Source: Haloarchaeobius sp. FL176
Lineage (GTDB): Archaea > Halobacteriota > Halobacteria > Halobacteriales > Natrialbaceae
Direction of reading: 5' to 3'
Length of the DNA stretch: 64,000 nucleotides
NCBI RefSeq assembly: GCF_024609245.1
Contig: NZ_JANJYH010000003.1
Span: 310,001 to 374,000, forward strand
The notes under the pieces are model-generated. The model saw only the letters and a list, made by a program, of their open reading frames with translations, ran no database searches and was not told the origin of the DNA. Positions 1-8,382 of the stretch are shown in pieces. Position numbers and translations under genes: made by a program. Every line of letters starts with the position of its first letter. Position 1 is the first letter of the stretch.

Positions 1-1164
1 GACCGCGTCCGTCTCGACGTCGAGAGAGATGTCGTCCGCGTCGACGTTCGCCCAGGCGCTCCGGGCGACGTTCGTGAGCTCCACCGGTGACATGTCGTCC
101 ACCTGCTGGCCATCACGGGCGAGTGCGAGCACCTCGTCGATGAGCTCTCGCATCCGCCCGAACGCGTACTCGACGTCGGCCGCCGCGTCCTCGTCGCCCG
201 TCTCTCGGTACAGTTCGAACGAGCCCTCGCCGACGTTGAGCGGGTTCCGAAGGTCGTGTGCGAGGACGCTCGCGAACTCGTCGAGCCGGTCGTTCTGCCG
301 CATGAGCCGCTCGCGCTGCTCCTCCAGCCTGAGGGTCTGCTCGACCTGTCGCATCGCGGCCGCCGTGTTCTCCGCGAGGATCTCCGCGAACCGCACGTCG
401 GTCTCGTCGAAGGTGCCTGCGACCTTGCCGATGCTGAGGATGCCGTAGCGTCCGATGGGGAGGTACATCGCCGCGGTGAACGCCTCACGTTCGTACGGGT
501 CCGCCTCGGGGGATATCTCCTCGTCGACGACCGTCTCGCCGCGCCGGAACGCACGCCCGTGCGGTGACGTTTCGATGTCGTACGGTGGCCGGTTGCCGAC
601 GTCTTCGATGGTCGCCCCGAAGGTGACGTGCCGGAGGACGTGCTCGTCGGGGTCGTACTCGCGGACGCCGACACCGGGGAACCCGAGCACCTCGTTGGCG
701 GCCCGCCCACAGGTTTCGTACACCGACTCCGGCGTCTCCGCGGCGAGCAGTTCGCGCGTCGCCTGCTGGAGCGCATCGACCGTCTCGTCGTAGCGCTGGG
801 TCGTGCTCACGTCGCGAATGGACCAGAGCACGCCCTCGAACTCGCCGTCGACGACGTACGGCGACAGCCGCATCATGTACTGCTTCAGGGGGCCGTCGCC
901 ACGCCGGACTTCCGAGCGGAAGGTCCGGGCTTCGGAGTCGGTCCCGATGTCGGCCGTCAGCAGCTCGAACCGCTCCCTGGTCGCCCGCGGCAGCACGTCG
1001 CGAGCCACCAGCTCGGAGAGGGTCGCGCCCACGATCTCTCGCACGCCGAGCCCGAAGACGACGGGCGTGCTCTCGTTGCCAGCACGGATCCGCCCGTCAG
1101 GGTCGACGACGAGCGCCGCGCCGGGCAACGATTCGATGACTGACTGCGTCTGGCTGTCGACCAT
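1..1164 (-). CDS. PAS-GAF sensor histidine kinase, N-terminal part (cut by window edge)
   Basis: The reverse strand is open from an ATG at 1164 to the left edge with no stop, giving about 388 residues. A PAS-like sensor region (roughly residues 10-120) is followed by a GAF-like region (about 130-280) and a dimerisation helix with the phosphoacceptor motif AHDLRNPL, where the histidine is about residue 303. The ATPase domain lies outside the window. No membrane segment or signal peptide is visible, so it is probably a cytoplasmic sensor. This architecture is very common in haloarchaea and the signal cannot be inferred. It would phosphorylate a receiver-domain protein that is not in this window. 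Confidence 0.88.
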   Translation of the reverse strand, partial: MVDSQTQSVIESLPGAALVVDPDGRIRAGNESTPVVFGLGVREIVGATLSELVARDVLPRATRERFELLTADIGTDSEARTFRSEVRRGDGPLKQYMMRLSPYVVDGEFEGVLWSIRDVSTTQRYDETVDALQQATRELLAAETPESVYETCGRAANEVLGFPGVGVREYDPDEHVLRHVTFGATIEDVGNRPPYDIETSPHGRAFRRGETVVDEEISPEADPYEREAFTAAMYLPIGRYGILSIGKVAGTFDETDVRFAEILAENTAAAMRQVEQTLRLEEQRERLMRQNDRLDEFASVLAHDLRNPLNVGEGSFELYRETGDEDAAADVEYAFGRMRELIDEVLALARDGQQVDDMSPVELTNVARSAWANVDADDISLDVETDAV

Positions 1165-1298
1165 GCGTTTTTGCTCCCTGGCCGTCGCTCGGCCCGGATA
1201 TCAGAACGATAGCTGTGGACGAGTATGACTGTACTGGCCCGACACCCCGGAACGACACCGTGTTCGGGGGTGACGGTCGCCCCCGTGGAACGAGGCCG

Positions 1299-2789
1299 TC
1301 AGTACGTCTTCGCGAAGTACGCGATCTCCTCGGCCGGCTCGCCGCACATCGTGCACTCGTCGCTCTCGAGTTCGAGCGCCTCGCCGTCGTCGAGCTGAGC
1401 CTCGGGGACGGCCTCGTCGTCCATCGGCACGAGGGCGATCTCGGCGTGGACCTTCTCCTTCACCGCCTCCTCGCAGGCTTCGTCGCCACACCACGGCGTC
1501 TTCACGTAGCCACCGTGCTGGCCGATGGTGCCGAGGATCTCGTTGACGTCCTCGACCGCGCGGACGTTCTCGACGAGGTTCTCCTCCGCCGCGGCGTACA
1601 GCTTGTCGAACACCGCGTCGAGGTGCTCGTCGACGGCCTCGGCGATGTCGGCGCGGTCCTCGACGACCTCCTCGCCGTCGGGTCGGTGGACGACGGTGAC
1701 CTCCTCGTCCTCGACCTCGTAGCCGCCGATCTCGAACCGGACGGGCACGCCGTTGAGCTCCCACTCGTTGAACTTGAAGCCGGGGTTGCGCTCGTCGCGG
1801 TCGTCGAGGTGGACGCGGACGCCGGCCTCCTGCAGCTCGGCGGCGATCTCGGAGGAGTACTGCATGACCTCCTCGCGGTTCTCGTCGTTGTAGATGGGGA
1901 CGATGACGACCTGTTCGGGAGCGAGCGCGGGCGGCAGCACGAGCCCCTGGTCGTCCGAGTGGGTCATGATGAGCGCGCCGAGCGCCCGCCACGACAGCCC
2001 CCACGAGGTCGTGTACGCCGTCTGCTCGTCCTCGTCCTCGTCGGTGAACGTCACGTCGTACGCCGTCGCGAACGACTGGCCCAGGTGGTGGCTGGTGCCG
2101 CCCTGCACCGACTTCCCGTCGGGCATCAGCGCCTCGACCGACGTGGTGGTGTCCGCACCGGGGAACTTGTCGTGCTCGGGCTTGCAGCCACGCAGCACCG
2201 GAATCGCGAGCACGTCCTCGTACAGCTTCGCGTACTGGTCGAGGCGGGTCATCACCTCGTCCCACGCACCCTCGTCGGTGGCGTGGGCGGTGTGGCCCTC
2301 CTGCCAGAGGAACTCCTTCGTGCGGAAGAACGGCTTCGTCTCCGTCGCCTCCCACCGCACGACGCTCGCCCACTGGTTCAGCCGCATCGGCAGGTCGCGG
2401 TGGCTGCGCACCCAGTTACTGATGAAGGGCGTGATGATGGACTCGCTCGTCGGGCGGACCGCGAGGCGCTCCTCCAGCTCGTCGTGGCCGCCGTGGGTCA
2501 CCCACGCGACCTCCGGGTCGAACCCCTCGACGATGTCCTTCTCCTGCTCGAGGTAGCTCTCGGGGATGAACAGCGGGAAGTAGCTGTTCGTGACGCCAGT
2601 CTCCTTGAACCAGCCGTCGAGGTGGTCCTGCAGTCGCTCCCACAGCTCGTAGCCCCGCGGTCGGGTGACGATGAACCCGCCCATCGGCGCGTAGTCCGCC
2701 AGCTTCGCCTTCTGGACCACTTCGGCGTACCACTCGCCCGTGTTGTACTCCTTGGACTCGGTGATGCCGAGCTCCTGTTCTCCACTCAT
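1299..2789 (-). CDS. proS: prolyl-tRNA synthetase (archaeal/eukaryal type)
   Basis: Charges tRNA-Pro with proline in the cytoplasm. The 496-residue length and order fit the archaeal class II enzyme without the bacterial editing insertion. The TSE-containing strand is at residues 114-116 and the motif 2 region (RTKEFLWQEGHTAHAT) at 156-171. An anticodon-binding domain and a C-terminal zinc-type domain follow, with cysteines near 435 and a CTMC pair at 479/482, ending in the typical FAKTY tail. The ATG at 2789 lies about 25 bases from a TTTATAAT box, so the transcript is probably leaderless. Transcribed alone, divergent from the next gene. A long open frame on the opposite strand is a GC shadow. 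Confidence 0.97.
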   Translation of the reverse strand: MSGEQELGITESKEYNTGEWYAEVVQKAKLADYAPMGGFIVTRPRGYELWERLQDHLDGWFKETGVTNSYFPLFIPESYLEQEKDIVEGFDPEVAWVTHGGHDELEERLAVRPTSESIITPFISNWVRSHRDLPMRLNQWASVVRWEATETKPFFRTKEFLWQEGHTAHATDEGAWDEVMTRLDQYAKLYEDVLAIPVLRGCKPEHDKFPGADTTTSVEALMPDGKSVQGGTSHHLGQSFATAYDVTFTDEDEDEQTAYTTSWGLSWRALGALIMTHSDDQGLVLPPALAPEQVVIVPIYNDENREEVMQYSSEIAAELQEAGVRVHLDDRDERNPGFKFNEWELNGVPVRFEIGGYEVEDEEVTVVHRPDGEEVVEDRADIAEAVDEHLDAVFDKLYAAAEENLVENVRAVEDVNEILGTIGQHGGYVKTPWCGDEACEEAVKEKVHAEIALVPMDDEAVPEAQLDDGEALELESDECTMCGEPAEEIAYFAKTY

Positions 2790-2812
2790 TGTCTGTACGG
2801 ACTCCTGTCTGG

Positions 2813-2821
2813 ATTATAAAC
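2813..2821 (-). promoter_or_regulatory. TATA box of proS
   Basis: Read on the reverse strand this is TTTATAATC, about 24-32 bases before the proS ATG. That is the spacing expected for a haloarchaeal promoter making an almost leaderless mRNA. Confidence 0.7.
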
Positions 2822-3300
2822 CCCTTGAAGGTGTGCGACTGCGTCTGCGTGTCGTTCTCGGTGCAACGGGTGTCACTACGAACAACCTGGCTGTCCCCCT
2901 GTTCGTGGGAACTCGTCGTGACTTGAACAGCCAGAAAGCCCTGGCGGTTGTGGGAACAGACTCGACCGCGAACAGCCAGAAACCCCCGGCGGGCTACACT
3001 CCCGCGGCTCGCTGCGCCCCTCGTTCCTTCGGTGCTTGCTTCGCCGAGGTTCGTGTAGCCCGCCGCCCCTTTCAGTCCCACCCACAGCAACTGCACCTCA
3101 CGCCTCCCCAGCCTCCTGCGATGCTCGCTCCGCTGCGCTTCTCGTCCCTCGCACGCTGAGAGGCTCGCGGCCTTCGGCACGCGAGCCAGCGCGCGCCGGT
3201 TCCGGGGCTGGTAGGCCCACCTATCCGCCGCTGTCGGGTGACCATACCCAAGCCGGGGGCCGACGTGTAGATGTACGATGACATCCGGGGGAAGCATGAG
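2822..3300. repeat. repeat-rich non-coding intergenic region with direct and inverted repeats
   Basis: About 480 bases between the divergent proS and the 3316 gene have no credible gene. They hold a 13-base direct repeat, GAACAGCCAGAAA, at 2925-2937 and 2970-2982 (45-base period). A perfect 13-base inverted repeat has CGGCGGGCTACAC at 2987-2999 and its complement at 3053-3065. A further 8-base hairpin has arms at 3162-3169 and 3180-3187 with the loop GCCTTCGGCA. A partial reverse-complement relative of the direct repeat occurs near 2881-2905. From memory, similar sequences occur between genes in other haloarchaea. Copy number and function cannot be judged here. Confidence 0.6.
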
Positions 3301-3303
3301 AGG

Positions 3304-3309
3304 GGAGGA
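3304..3309 (+). promoter_or_regulatory. strong Shine-Dalgarno deciding the 3316 start
   Basis: The purine run GGAGGAA just before ATG 3316 is a good match to the 16S anti-SD. Most genes in this window lack such a site, so this one supports a leadered transcript and the chosen start. Confidence 0.6.
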
Positions 3310-3315
3310 ATCAGC

Positions 3316-4005
3316 ATGAAGGTTTGCACCGGCGAGTGGCGCGTCCTCGGCACGCGCTCTGACGGGAGGACGATGCTCGTCCACCCGCTGTTCGAGACGG
3401 AGATTCCAGCCGCGGTGCGTGTCGGCGAGGCCGTCGCTGTCTCGACGACGAACTACGGCGGCGAGCTGCAGGGCGTGGTCGACGAGCTGGACCCCGGCAA
3501 CCGCGTGAGAGCGGGCGTCTACCCTGGGACGCCGGGACGGTTCACGACCGTCGAGCGCACCGACGACCAGCGGCTCGTCCTCGGCTTCCGGCCGACCCGC
3601 ACACCGGACTTCGTGGTGAGCCTCTGGAACGAGGCCGCCGCGGGCCACGCCGGCGACGGTCCCGTCGCGGCGAGCCGGTCCCTCTCGATACCCGAAGGGA
3701 CCGCCGAGGTGTACGTCGCCCAGTCCGCGGCACGCGACGAGGACGACCTCTGGTGGGCGTTCGTCGGCGGGAGCGTCGAGGAATCGTTCTTCGACTCGTT
3801 CGACACCGCGCCGGGTCGCCCGGCGGAGTTCGTCGCGGGCAACCCCGCCAACGTCCCGTACTTCTGGGTGGTCAAGTTCTCGGAGCACGACACGCAGACG
3901 GCCCGACAGCTCGCCATCGCGGCCGGGCTGGTCGGGCAGGACGTCGATATCGACGCCGAACTGGCCGAACTTGCCGACGGGCTCGGCGGGAAAGTCGTCG
4001 CCTGA
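3316..4005 (+). CDS. conserved haloarchaeal protein of unknown function
   Basis: A 229-residue soluble acidic protein that I do not recognise as a named family. The start at 3316 is preferred because a strong GGGGAGG ribosome-binding sequence sits about 8 bases upstream. An upstream in-frame ATG at 3271 lacks this. The N-terminal half looks beta-rich (repeated short hydrophobic strands with Val-Gly turns). The C-terminal third ends in an amphipathic helix (AELAELADGLGGK). There is no signal peptide or membrane segment. The gene converges on the Nudix gene, with only five bases between the stops. Confidence 0.75.
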   Translation: MKVCTGEWRVLGTRSDGRTMLVHPLFETEIPAAVRVGEAVAVSTTNYGGELQGVVDELDPGNRVRAGVYPGTPGRFTTVERTDDQRLVLGFRPTRTPDFVVSLWNEAAAGHAGDGPVAASRSLSIPEGTAEVYVAQSAARDEDDLWWAFVGGSVEESFFDSFDTAPGRPAEFVAGNPANVPYFWVVKFSEHDTQTARQLAIAAGLVGQDVDIDAELAELADGLGGKVVA

Positions 4006-4010
4006 CCCCG

Positions 4011-4514
4011 CTACTTCTCGCTGAACTCGACGCCCTCGCGTAGCTCGTGGTCCAGCAGTTCGTCGCCGTCGTCGTCGAAGTAGAACGTCGCGCGGACGGT
4101 GCCGCCGTCGAGGACCTGCGGGAGCCACAGCTCGTCGTCCGGCCACATCTCGTCGTAGGGCACCGACTCGCGGGACCGCCACTCGGGGACGGCCTCCGGC
4201 GTGGTCTCGGGCGTCCCGGCCACCTCCCGGGCGACGTACACGTGACACAGGAAGATGTGCTCCTCGCCGAAGAAGAAGTCGAACTCCGCACGCTTGGTGA
4301 GGTCCCCGACGTCGAGCCCGGTCTCCTCGCGCGTCTCCCGGACCGCGCTCTCGCGTGGCGTCTCGCCGGGTTCGACCTTCCCCCCGGGACCGTTGTAGAG
4401 GTCCGCGCCGAGCCCGCGACGCTTGTGGATCATCAGCAGCTCGTCGTCGGGCGCGAGCGGGAGGTCGCTCCGGACGGGGTAACAGAGGGTCGCCTCGTCG
4501 CGGTCGTCGGCCAT
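4011..4514 (-). CDS. Nudix hydrolase, MutT/8-oxo-dGTP diphosphatase-like
   Basis: A 167-residue cytoplasmic pyrophosphohydrolase. The complete Nudix box G-x5-E-x7-REUxEExG is at about residues 45-67 (GGKVEPGETPRESAVRE then TREETG), so the catalytic glutamates are present. Before the box, MIHKRRGLGADLYNGPGGK resembles MutT/MTH1-type enzymes that clean oxidised nucleotides. The exact substrate is inferred only from this similarity. It ends five bases from the convergent neighbour. Three other Nudix proteins are encoded in this window. Confidence 0.88.
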   Translation of the reverse strand: MADDRDEATLCYPVRSDLPLAPDDELLMIHKRRGLGADLYNGPGGKVEPGETPRESAVRETREETGLDVGDLTKRAEFDFFFGEEHIFLCHVYVAREVAGTPETTPEAVPEWRSRESVPYDEMWPDDELWLPQVLDGGTVRATFYFDDDGDELLDHELREGVEFSEK

Positions 4515-4535
4515 ACCTGCCTGACGGCGCGTCGG

Positions 4536-5072
4536 TCAGTTAGCTCTGTCGCCGTCGGTACGGTCCGGAGCGGTCGAGTCAGCGCCGGGAGCCAGCCCCC
4601 GGCGGTCGACGTACCAGACGAGCACGGCGACGGGGAGCGCCACCAGCGACGGCCAGATGCTCGAGCTCAGATAGACGTCGAGCGACGGGAGCTCGGCCCA
4701 CGTCAGCGGGTAGAGGTACGGCGGCGCGACGCCCCCGGCCCGGATGACGAGGTAGTCCATGGCGACGTGGAGCCCCGTTCCTCCGAGGAGCGCGGCCAGT
4801 GCGACCCGACGCTCGGCGCGCTCGACCAGCACGACCCCGGCGACGAGGAGGCAGGTGACGACGCCGACGGTCTGGAGCGCGTACCACGAGCCAGTGACGC
4901 CCACGACCGTGGCCTGTGTGTCGCCCGTCACGAAGGCGCCCTTCGCCAGGTCGGGGGCGACCGCGCCCGCCGTCGCGAGGGGGACGTGTCGCCGGGCCAA
5001 CCACGGGACGACCCACGACGCGACCGTGGCGACGACGAAGGCAGCGAGAGCATGGGTCAGCAGGTCGCTCAC
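4536..5072 (-). CDS. membrane-bound metal-dependent hydrolase, YdjM/DUF457-like
   Basis: A 178-residue membrane protein with about four hydrophobic segments. The conserved polar residues of the YdjM-type family are visible: His in DLLTHAL at the N-terminus, the Pro-Asp in VAPDLAKG (about residue 40), and His/Asp in GLHVAMDYL (about residues 101-106). Family members are annotated as metal-dependent hydrolases, but the substrate is unknown. Its ATG overlaps the stop of the upstream gene by four bases, so the two are translationally coupled. Confidence 0.75.
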   Translation of the reverse strand: MSDLLTHALAAFVVATVASWVVPWLARRHVPLATAGAVAPDLAKGAFVTGDTQATVVGVTGSWYALQTVGVVTCLLVAGVVLVERAERRVALAALLGGTGLHVAMDYLVIRAGGVAPPYLYPLTWAELPSLDVYLSSSIWPSLVALPVAVLVWYVDRRGLAPGADSTAPDRTDGDRAN

Positions 5073-5554
5073 GGCTCACCCCCGCCGCCCGTTCTCGGCG
5101 TGAGAACGCCGCGCGCGAGGTTGAACCGCCAGTACAGCAGGAAGAACCCGAGCGCCCACAGCGCCGCGGCCGCGGAGGCGACGAACATGTAGGTGCGGTT
5201 CTCGCCGTGGGAGACGACGACCCGCTCGGCGTCGATACGGTGGTCCGATCGGGCGGTGCCATACACCTGCAGCTCGTCGCCGGCGTTGACGTTGGTCCCG
5301 GTATCGATGTCGGTGACGGTGACAGCCGTGTCCTCCGACCCAAAGGTGCCCGAGACCCCGTCGGACGTTACCGCGGTCACATCGATCCAGACGAACACGT
5401 GCTCACCGTGGTGTGCCTCGAACTCTGCGGCGAGCACCCGGTCGCTCGGGTACGTCCCCCTGTCGTCGGCCTGGGCGGTGTAGTCGACGGCCAGCCAGCC
5501 AGCGGCCACGAGACAGCAGACGACCATGAGCAGTCTGACGAGCGGTCGCTCCAT
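5069..5554 (-). CDS. two-pass membrane protein of unknown function with extracytoplasmic beta domain
   Basis: A 161-residue protein starting at ATG 5554. An N-terminal membrane segment (about residues 7-25) is followed by a beta-rich stretch (about 40-115) with OB-like strands (VFVWIDVTAVTSDG, DELQVYGTARSDHRIDAERVVV). A second membrane helix is near 122-142 and a short cytoplasmic tail follows. The larger open frame reaching 6475 is not credible because it runs through the next gene. It overlaps the DUF457-like gene by four bases, so both products probably act at the same membrane. Confidence 0.72.
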   Translation of the reverse strand: MERPLVRLLMVVCCLVAAGWLAVDYTAQADDRGTYPSDRVLAAEFEAHHGEHVFVWIDVTAVTSDGVSGTFGSEDTAVTVTDIDTGTNVNAGDELQVYGTARSDHRIDAERVVVSHGENRTYMFVASAAAALWALGFFLLYWRFNLARGVLTPRTGGGGEP

Positions 5555-5598
5555 CTGCCGAGACGCTTCTCGCCGCAAGGTCGTAGCTCGTTCGGTTG

Positions 5599-6081
5599 TC
5601 AGTCGACCGCGAACGGGCTCTCGCGTTCGTTCCAGCCCCACCCGGGGATGCGCTCCTGGGTGCCGGCGGCGAGCGCGGCGTCCAGGTCGTCTGCCCCGGC
5701 TGCATCGTCGGCGTCGCCGTGTGTCACGATGTCGGCGTAGTGGAACGTCGCCTCGCCGAGCATCCGCAGTGGCTGGCTGCCCGCGATGGTCGCCGCCAGC
5801 TCCCGACCGAGCACCTCGTCGACGACGAAGCCCGGGTAGTCCCCCTCGACGTCGAGGTCGCGGAGGAGCCCGACCAGCGCCGCGACGTTCACCGCCCGGT
5901 CGCCGTCGGCGAACGTCTCGTCCACGACCGCGACGTACTGCGCTTCGGTCACCGGGTCGACGTCGATACCGAACGTCTCGCCGAGGTCCGTGCGAACTCG
6001 ATTCGTCAGCGGAACGACGACGTCGGCCCGGTCGCGGACCCACTCGTACTCGCGCTCGACGACGGCCTTCGTGACCTGCAT
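5599..6081 (-). CDS. conserved haloarchaeal hypothetical protein
   Basis: A 160-residue acidic soluble protein starting MQVTKAVVERE at 6081. The start is supported by a TATA-like box about 45 bases upstream. It appears mostly helical, with no known catalytic motif, signal peptide or membrane segment. The family is unrecognised. The C-terminus carries a proline- and tryptophan-containing segment (ERIPGWGWNERESPF). It lies just upstream of the coupled membrane pair but is separated from it by 44 bases. Confidence 0.7.
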   Translation of the reverse strand: MQVTKAVVEREYEWVRDRADVVVPLTNRVRTDLGETFGIDVDPVTEAQYVAVVDETFADGDRAVNVAALVGLLRDLDVEGDYPGFVVDEVLGRELAATIAGSQPLRMLGEATFHYADIVTHGDADDAAGADDLDAALAAGTQERIPGWGWNERESPFAVD

Positions 6082-6389
6082 GGGCCGTGCTACGGGCGGC
6101 CCTGCCCTGAGTATTGCGAAGGCTTTTATAACAGCGGCGGCATACGACCGAGTAAGCGGGTTCTCCCCGAGACCTCCCGACGAGCAAGCGACCGGGACGG
6201 GCTCGAACCGCAGTTTCCACCGACAATGTCTCGATACGACACGCGCGGCAACGCACGTCACCAGTCCGACAGCGGTGCGGACACTGGGGGGTGTGGCGAT
6301 TCCGTCCGGGACGGACGGGGCGGGTCGCGCAGACGGTCGGCCGGGACGGGCGGAACACGCCGTCCGGACGCGACTGAATTTCTCGACAT
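6082..6389. promoter_or_regulatory. divergent promoter region between the 5599 gene and aCPSF1
   Basis: Contains TTTTATAA at 6124-6131, a symmetric TATA element. It is well placed for the leftward gene and about 260 bases from aCPSF1. The rest is GC-rich. A 55-codon frame runs from ATG 6226 to a TGA at 6391-6393 that overlaps the aCPSF1 ATG. It is arginine-rich, unlike the local proteome, and is discussed only as a possible leader frame. Confidence 0.45.
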
Positions 6390-8318
6390 ATGAGTTCCGT
6401 AGATCGACAACTCGAAGAACTGGAAGCAGAGATAAAGAGCGAGATACCGAGCGACATCTCGGTGTCCGCCGTCAAATACGAGGGACCTGAGCTGGTCGTC
6501 TACACACGCGACCCGAAGAAGTTCGCCCAGCAGGGCGACCTCATCCGCCAGCTCGCCTCGAAGCTACGAAAGCGCATCACGGTCCGGCCCGACCCCGACG
6601 TGCTCTCCCGACCGGAGTCCGCACGCGAGGAGATCATGGAGGTCATCCCCGAGGACGCGGGCGTGACCGACCTCGACTTCCACGCCGACACGGGCGAGGT
6701 CGTCATCGAAGCCGCGAAGCCGGGCATGGTCATCGGCCGCCACGGCTCGACCCTGCGCGAGATAACGAAGAAGGTCGGCTGGACCCCGGAGGTCGTCCGC
6801 ACGCCGCCCATCGAGTCCTCGACGGTCTCGAACGTCCGCAACTTCCTCAAGCAGGAGCGCGACGAACGCCGACAGATCCTCGAACGGGTCGGCCGACAGA
6901 TCCACCGCGAGGAGATGTCGAACGACGAGTACGTCCGTATCACGACGCTGGGCTGCTGTCGCGAGGTCGGGCGCGCCTCGTTCGTCCTCTCGACCCCGGA
7001 GACGCGCATCCTCATCGACTGCGGCGACAAGCCCGGTGCCGAGGACGAGGTCCCCTACCTGCAGGTGCCCGAGGCGCTCGGCGCGGGCGCGACCAACATC
7101 GACGCGGTCGTGCTGACCCACGCCCACCTCGACCACTCCGCACTCCTCCCGCTGCTGTTCAAGTACGGGTACGACGGCCCCATCTACACGACCGAGCCGA
7201 CGCGTGACCTGATGGGCCTGCTCACGCTCGACTACCTCGACGTGGCTGCAAAGGAGGGCCGTGCGCCGCCGTACGAGTCCGAGATGGTGCGCGAAGCGAT
7301 CAAGCACACCATCCCGCTGGAGTACGGCGACGTGACCGACATCGCGCCGGACGTGAAGCTCACGTTCCACAACGCCGGCCACATCCTCGGCTCCGCGGTG
7401 TCGCACTTCCACATCGGCGACGGCCTCTACAACGTCGCCTTCTCCGGCGACATCCACTACAAGGACACCCGCCTGTTCAACGGCGCGGTGAACGACTTCC
7501 CGCGCGTCGAGACGCTCGTACTCGAGTCCACCTACGGCGGGCGGAACGACTACCAGACCGATCAGGAAGACTCCGAACGCAAGCTCGTCGACGTCATCAA
7601 CGAGGCCCACGAGCAGGACGGGAAAGTGCTCATCCCGGCGTTCGCCGTCGGGCGCTCCCAGGAGATCATGCTCGTCCTCGAAGAGGCCATGCGGAAGGGC
7701 GAGATACCCTCCATGCCGGTCCACCTCGACGGGATGATCTGGGAGGCGACCGCCATCCACTCCACGTACCCCGAGTACCTGCGCGACGACCTCCGCGACC
7801 GCATCTTCCACGAGGACGAGAACCCGTTCCTCGCCGACGAGTTCAACCACATCGACGGCGGCGAGGACGAACGACAGGAGGTCGCCGACGGCGGCCCCTG
7901 CATCATCCTCTCGACCTCCGGGATGGTCGAGGGCGGCCCCATCATGTCCTGGCTCCGCCACGTCGGCAAGGAGGAGGACTCGAAGATGGTGTTCGTCGGC
8001 TACCAGGCTCAGGGGACGCTGGGTCGCCGCATCCAGAACGGCTGGGACGAGATACCCATCAACGACCGCGGCGGCAACGGCGGCCGCTCGAACACGCTGA
8101 AGCTGAAGATGGACATCCACACCGTCGACGGGTTCTCCGGCCACGCCGACCGACAGGGCCTCGAAGACTTCGTCCGGACGATGAACCCCCGCCCCGAGAA
8201 AGTGCTCTGTGTCCACGGCGACGAGTCCTCCGTGCAGGACCTCTCCTCGGCGCTCTACCACGATTTCAACATGCGGACGTTCGCGCCGAAGAACCTGGAG
8301 ACGTTCCGGTTCAAGTAA
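6390..8318 (+). CDS. fttA: KH/beta-CASP ribonuclease aCPSF1 (transcription termination factor FttA)
   Basis: A 642-residue archaeal CPSF73 homologue that cleaves nascent RNA 3' ends and terminates transcription. The N-terminal two-KH region covers about residues 1-150, with the GxxG-like loop VIGRHGST at 114-121. The metallo-beta-lactamase domain carries the zinc motif HAHLDH at 244-249, followed by NAGHILGS and FSGDIHY. The beta-CASP domain and the returning MBL strand carry FSGHADR and CVHGDE near the C-terminus. All metal ligands appear present. It is universally conserved in archaea. It stands alone here with its own long upstream region. Confidence 0.96.
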   Translation: MSSVDRQLEELEAEIKSEIPSDISVSAVKYEGPELVVYTRDPKKFAQQGDLIRQLASKLRKRITVRPDPDVLSRPESAREEIMEVIPEDAGVTDLDFHADTGEVVIEAAKPGMVIGRHGSTLREITKKVGWTPEVVRTPPIESSTVSNVRNFLKQERDERRQILERVGRQIHREEMSNDEYVRITTLGCCREVGRASFVLSTPETRILIDCGDKPGAEDEVPYLQVPEALGAGATNIDAVVLTHAHLDHSALLPLLFKYGYDGPIYTTEPTRDLMGLLTLDYLDVAAKEGRAPPYESEMVREAIKHTIPLEYGDVTDIAPDVKLTFHNAGHILGSAVSHFHIGDGLYNVAFSGDIHYKDTRLFNGAVNDFPRVETLVLESTYGGRNDYQTDQEDSERKLVDVINEAHEQDGKVLIPAFAVGRSQEIMLVLEEAMRKGEIPSMPVHLDGMIWEATAIHSTYPEYLRDDLRDRIFHEDENPFLADEFNHIDGGEDERQEVADGGPCIILSTSGMVEGGPIMSWLRHVGKEEDSKMVFVGYQAQGTLGRRIQNGWDEIPINDRGGNGGRSNTLKLKMDIHTVDGFSGHADRQGLEDFVRTMNPRPEKVLCVHGDESSVQDLSSALYHDFNMRTFAPKNLETFRFK

Positions 8319-8382
8319 CGCGACCACCCGGCCACCTCTCCCGGCAGAAGACATTTATCCGTTCTCGCGGTCGACTGACGTG

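Noticed and set aside
1215-2819. 534-residue open frame opposite proS
   Set aside because: It is the antisense shadow of a clear ProRS gene. The product is Val/Arg/Leu-rich with no domain.
2822-3300. CRISPR array or tRNA in the repeat region
   Set aside because: Only two copies of a short direct repeat, no regular spacers, and no cloverleaf could be drawn.
5069-6475. 468-residue reverse frame covering two genes
   Set aside because: Only its last 161 residues form a plausible protein. The rest is arginine-rich and runs through the 5599-6081 gene in another frame.
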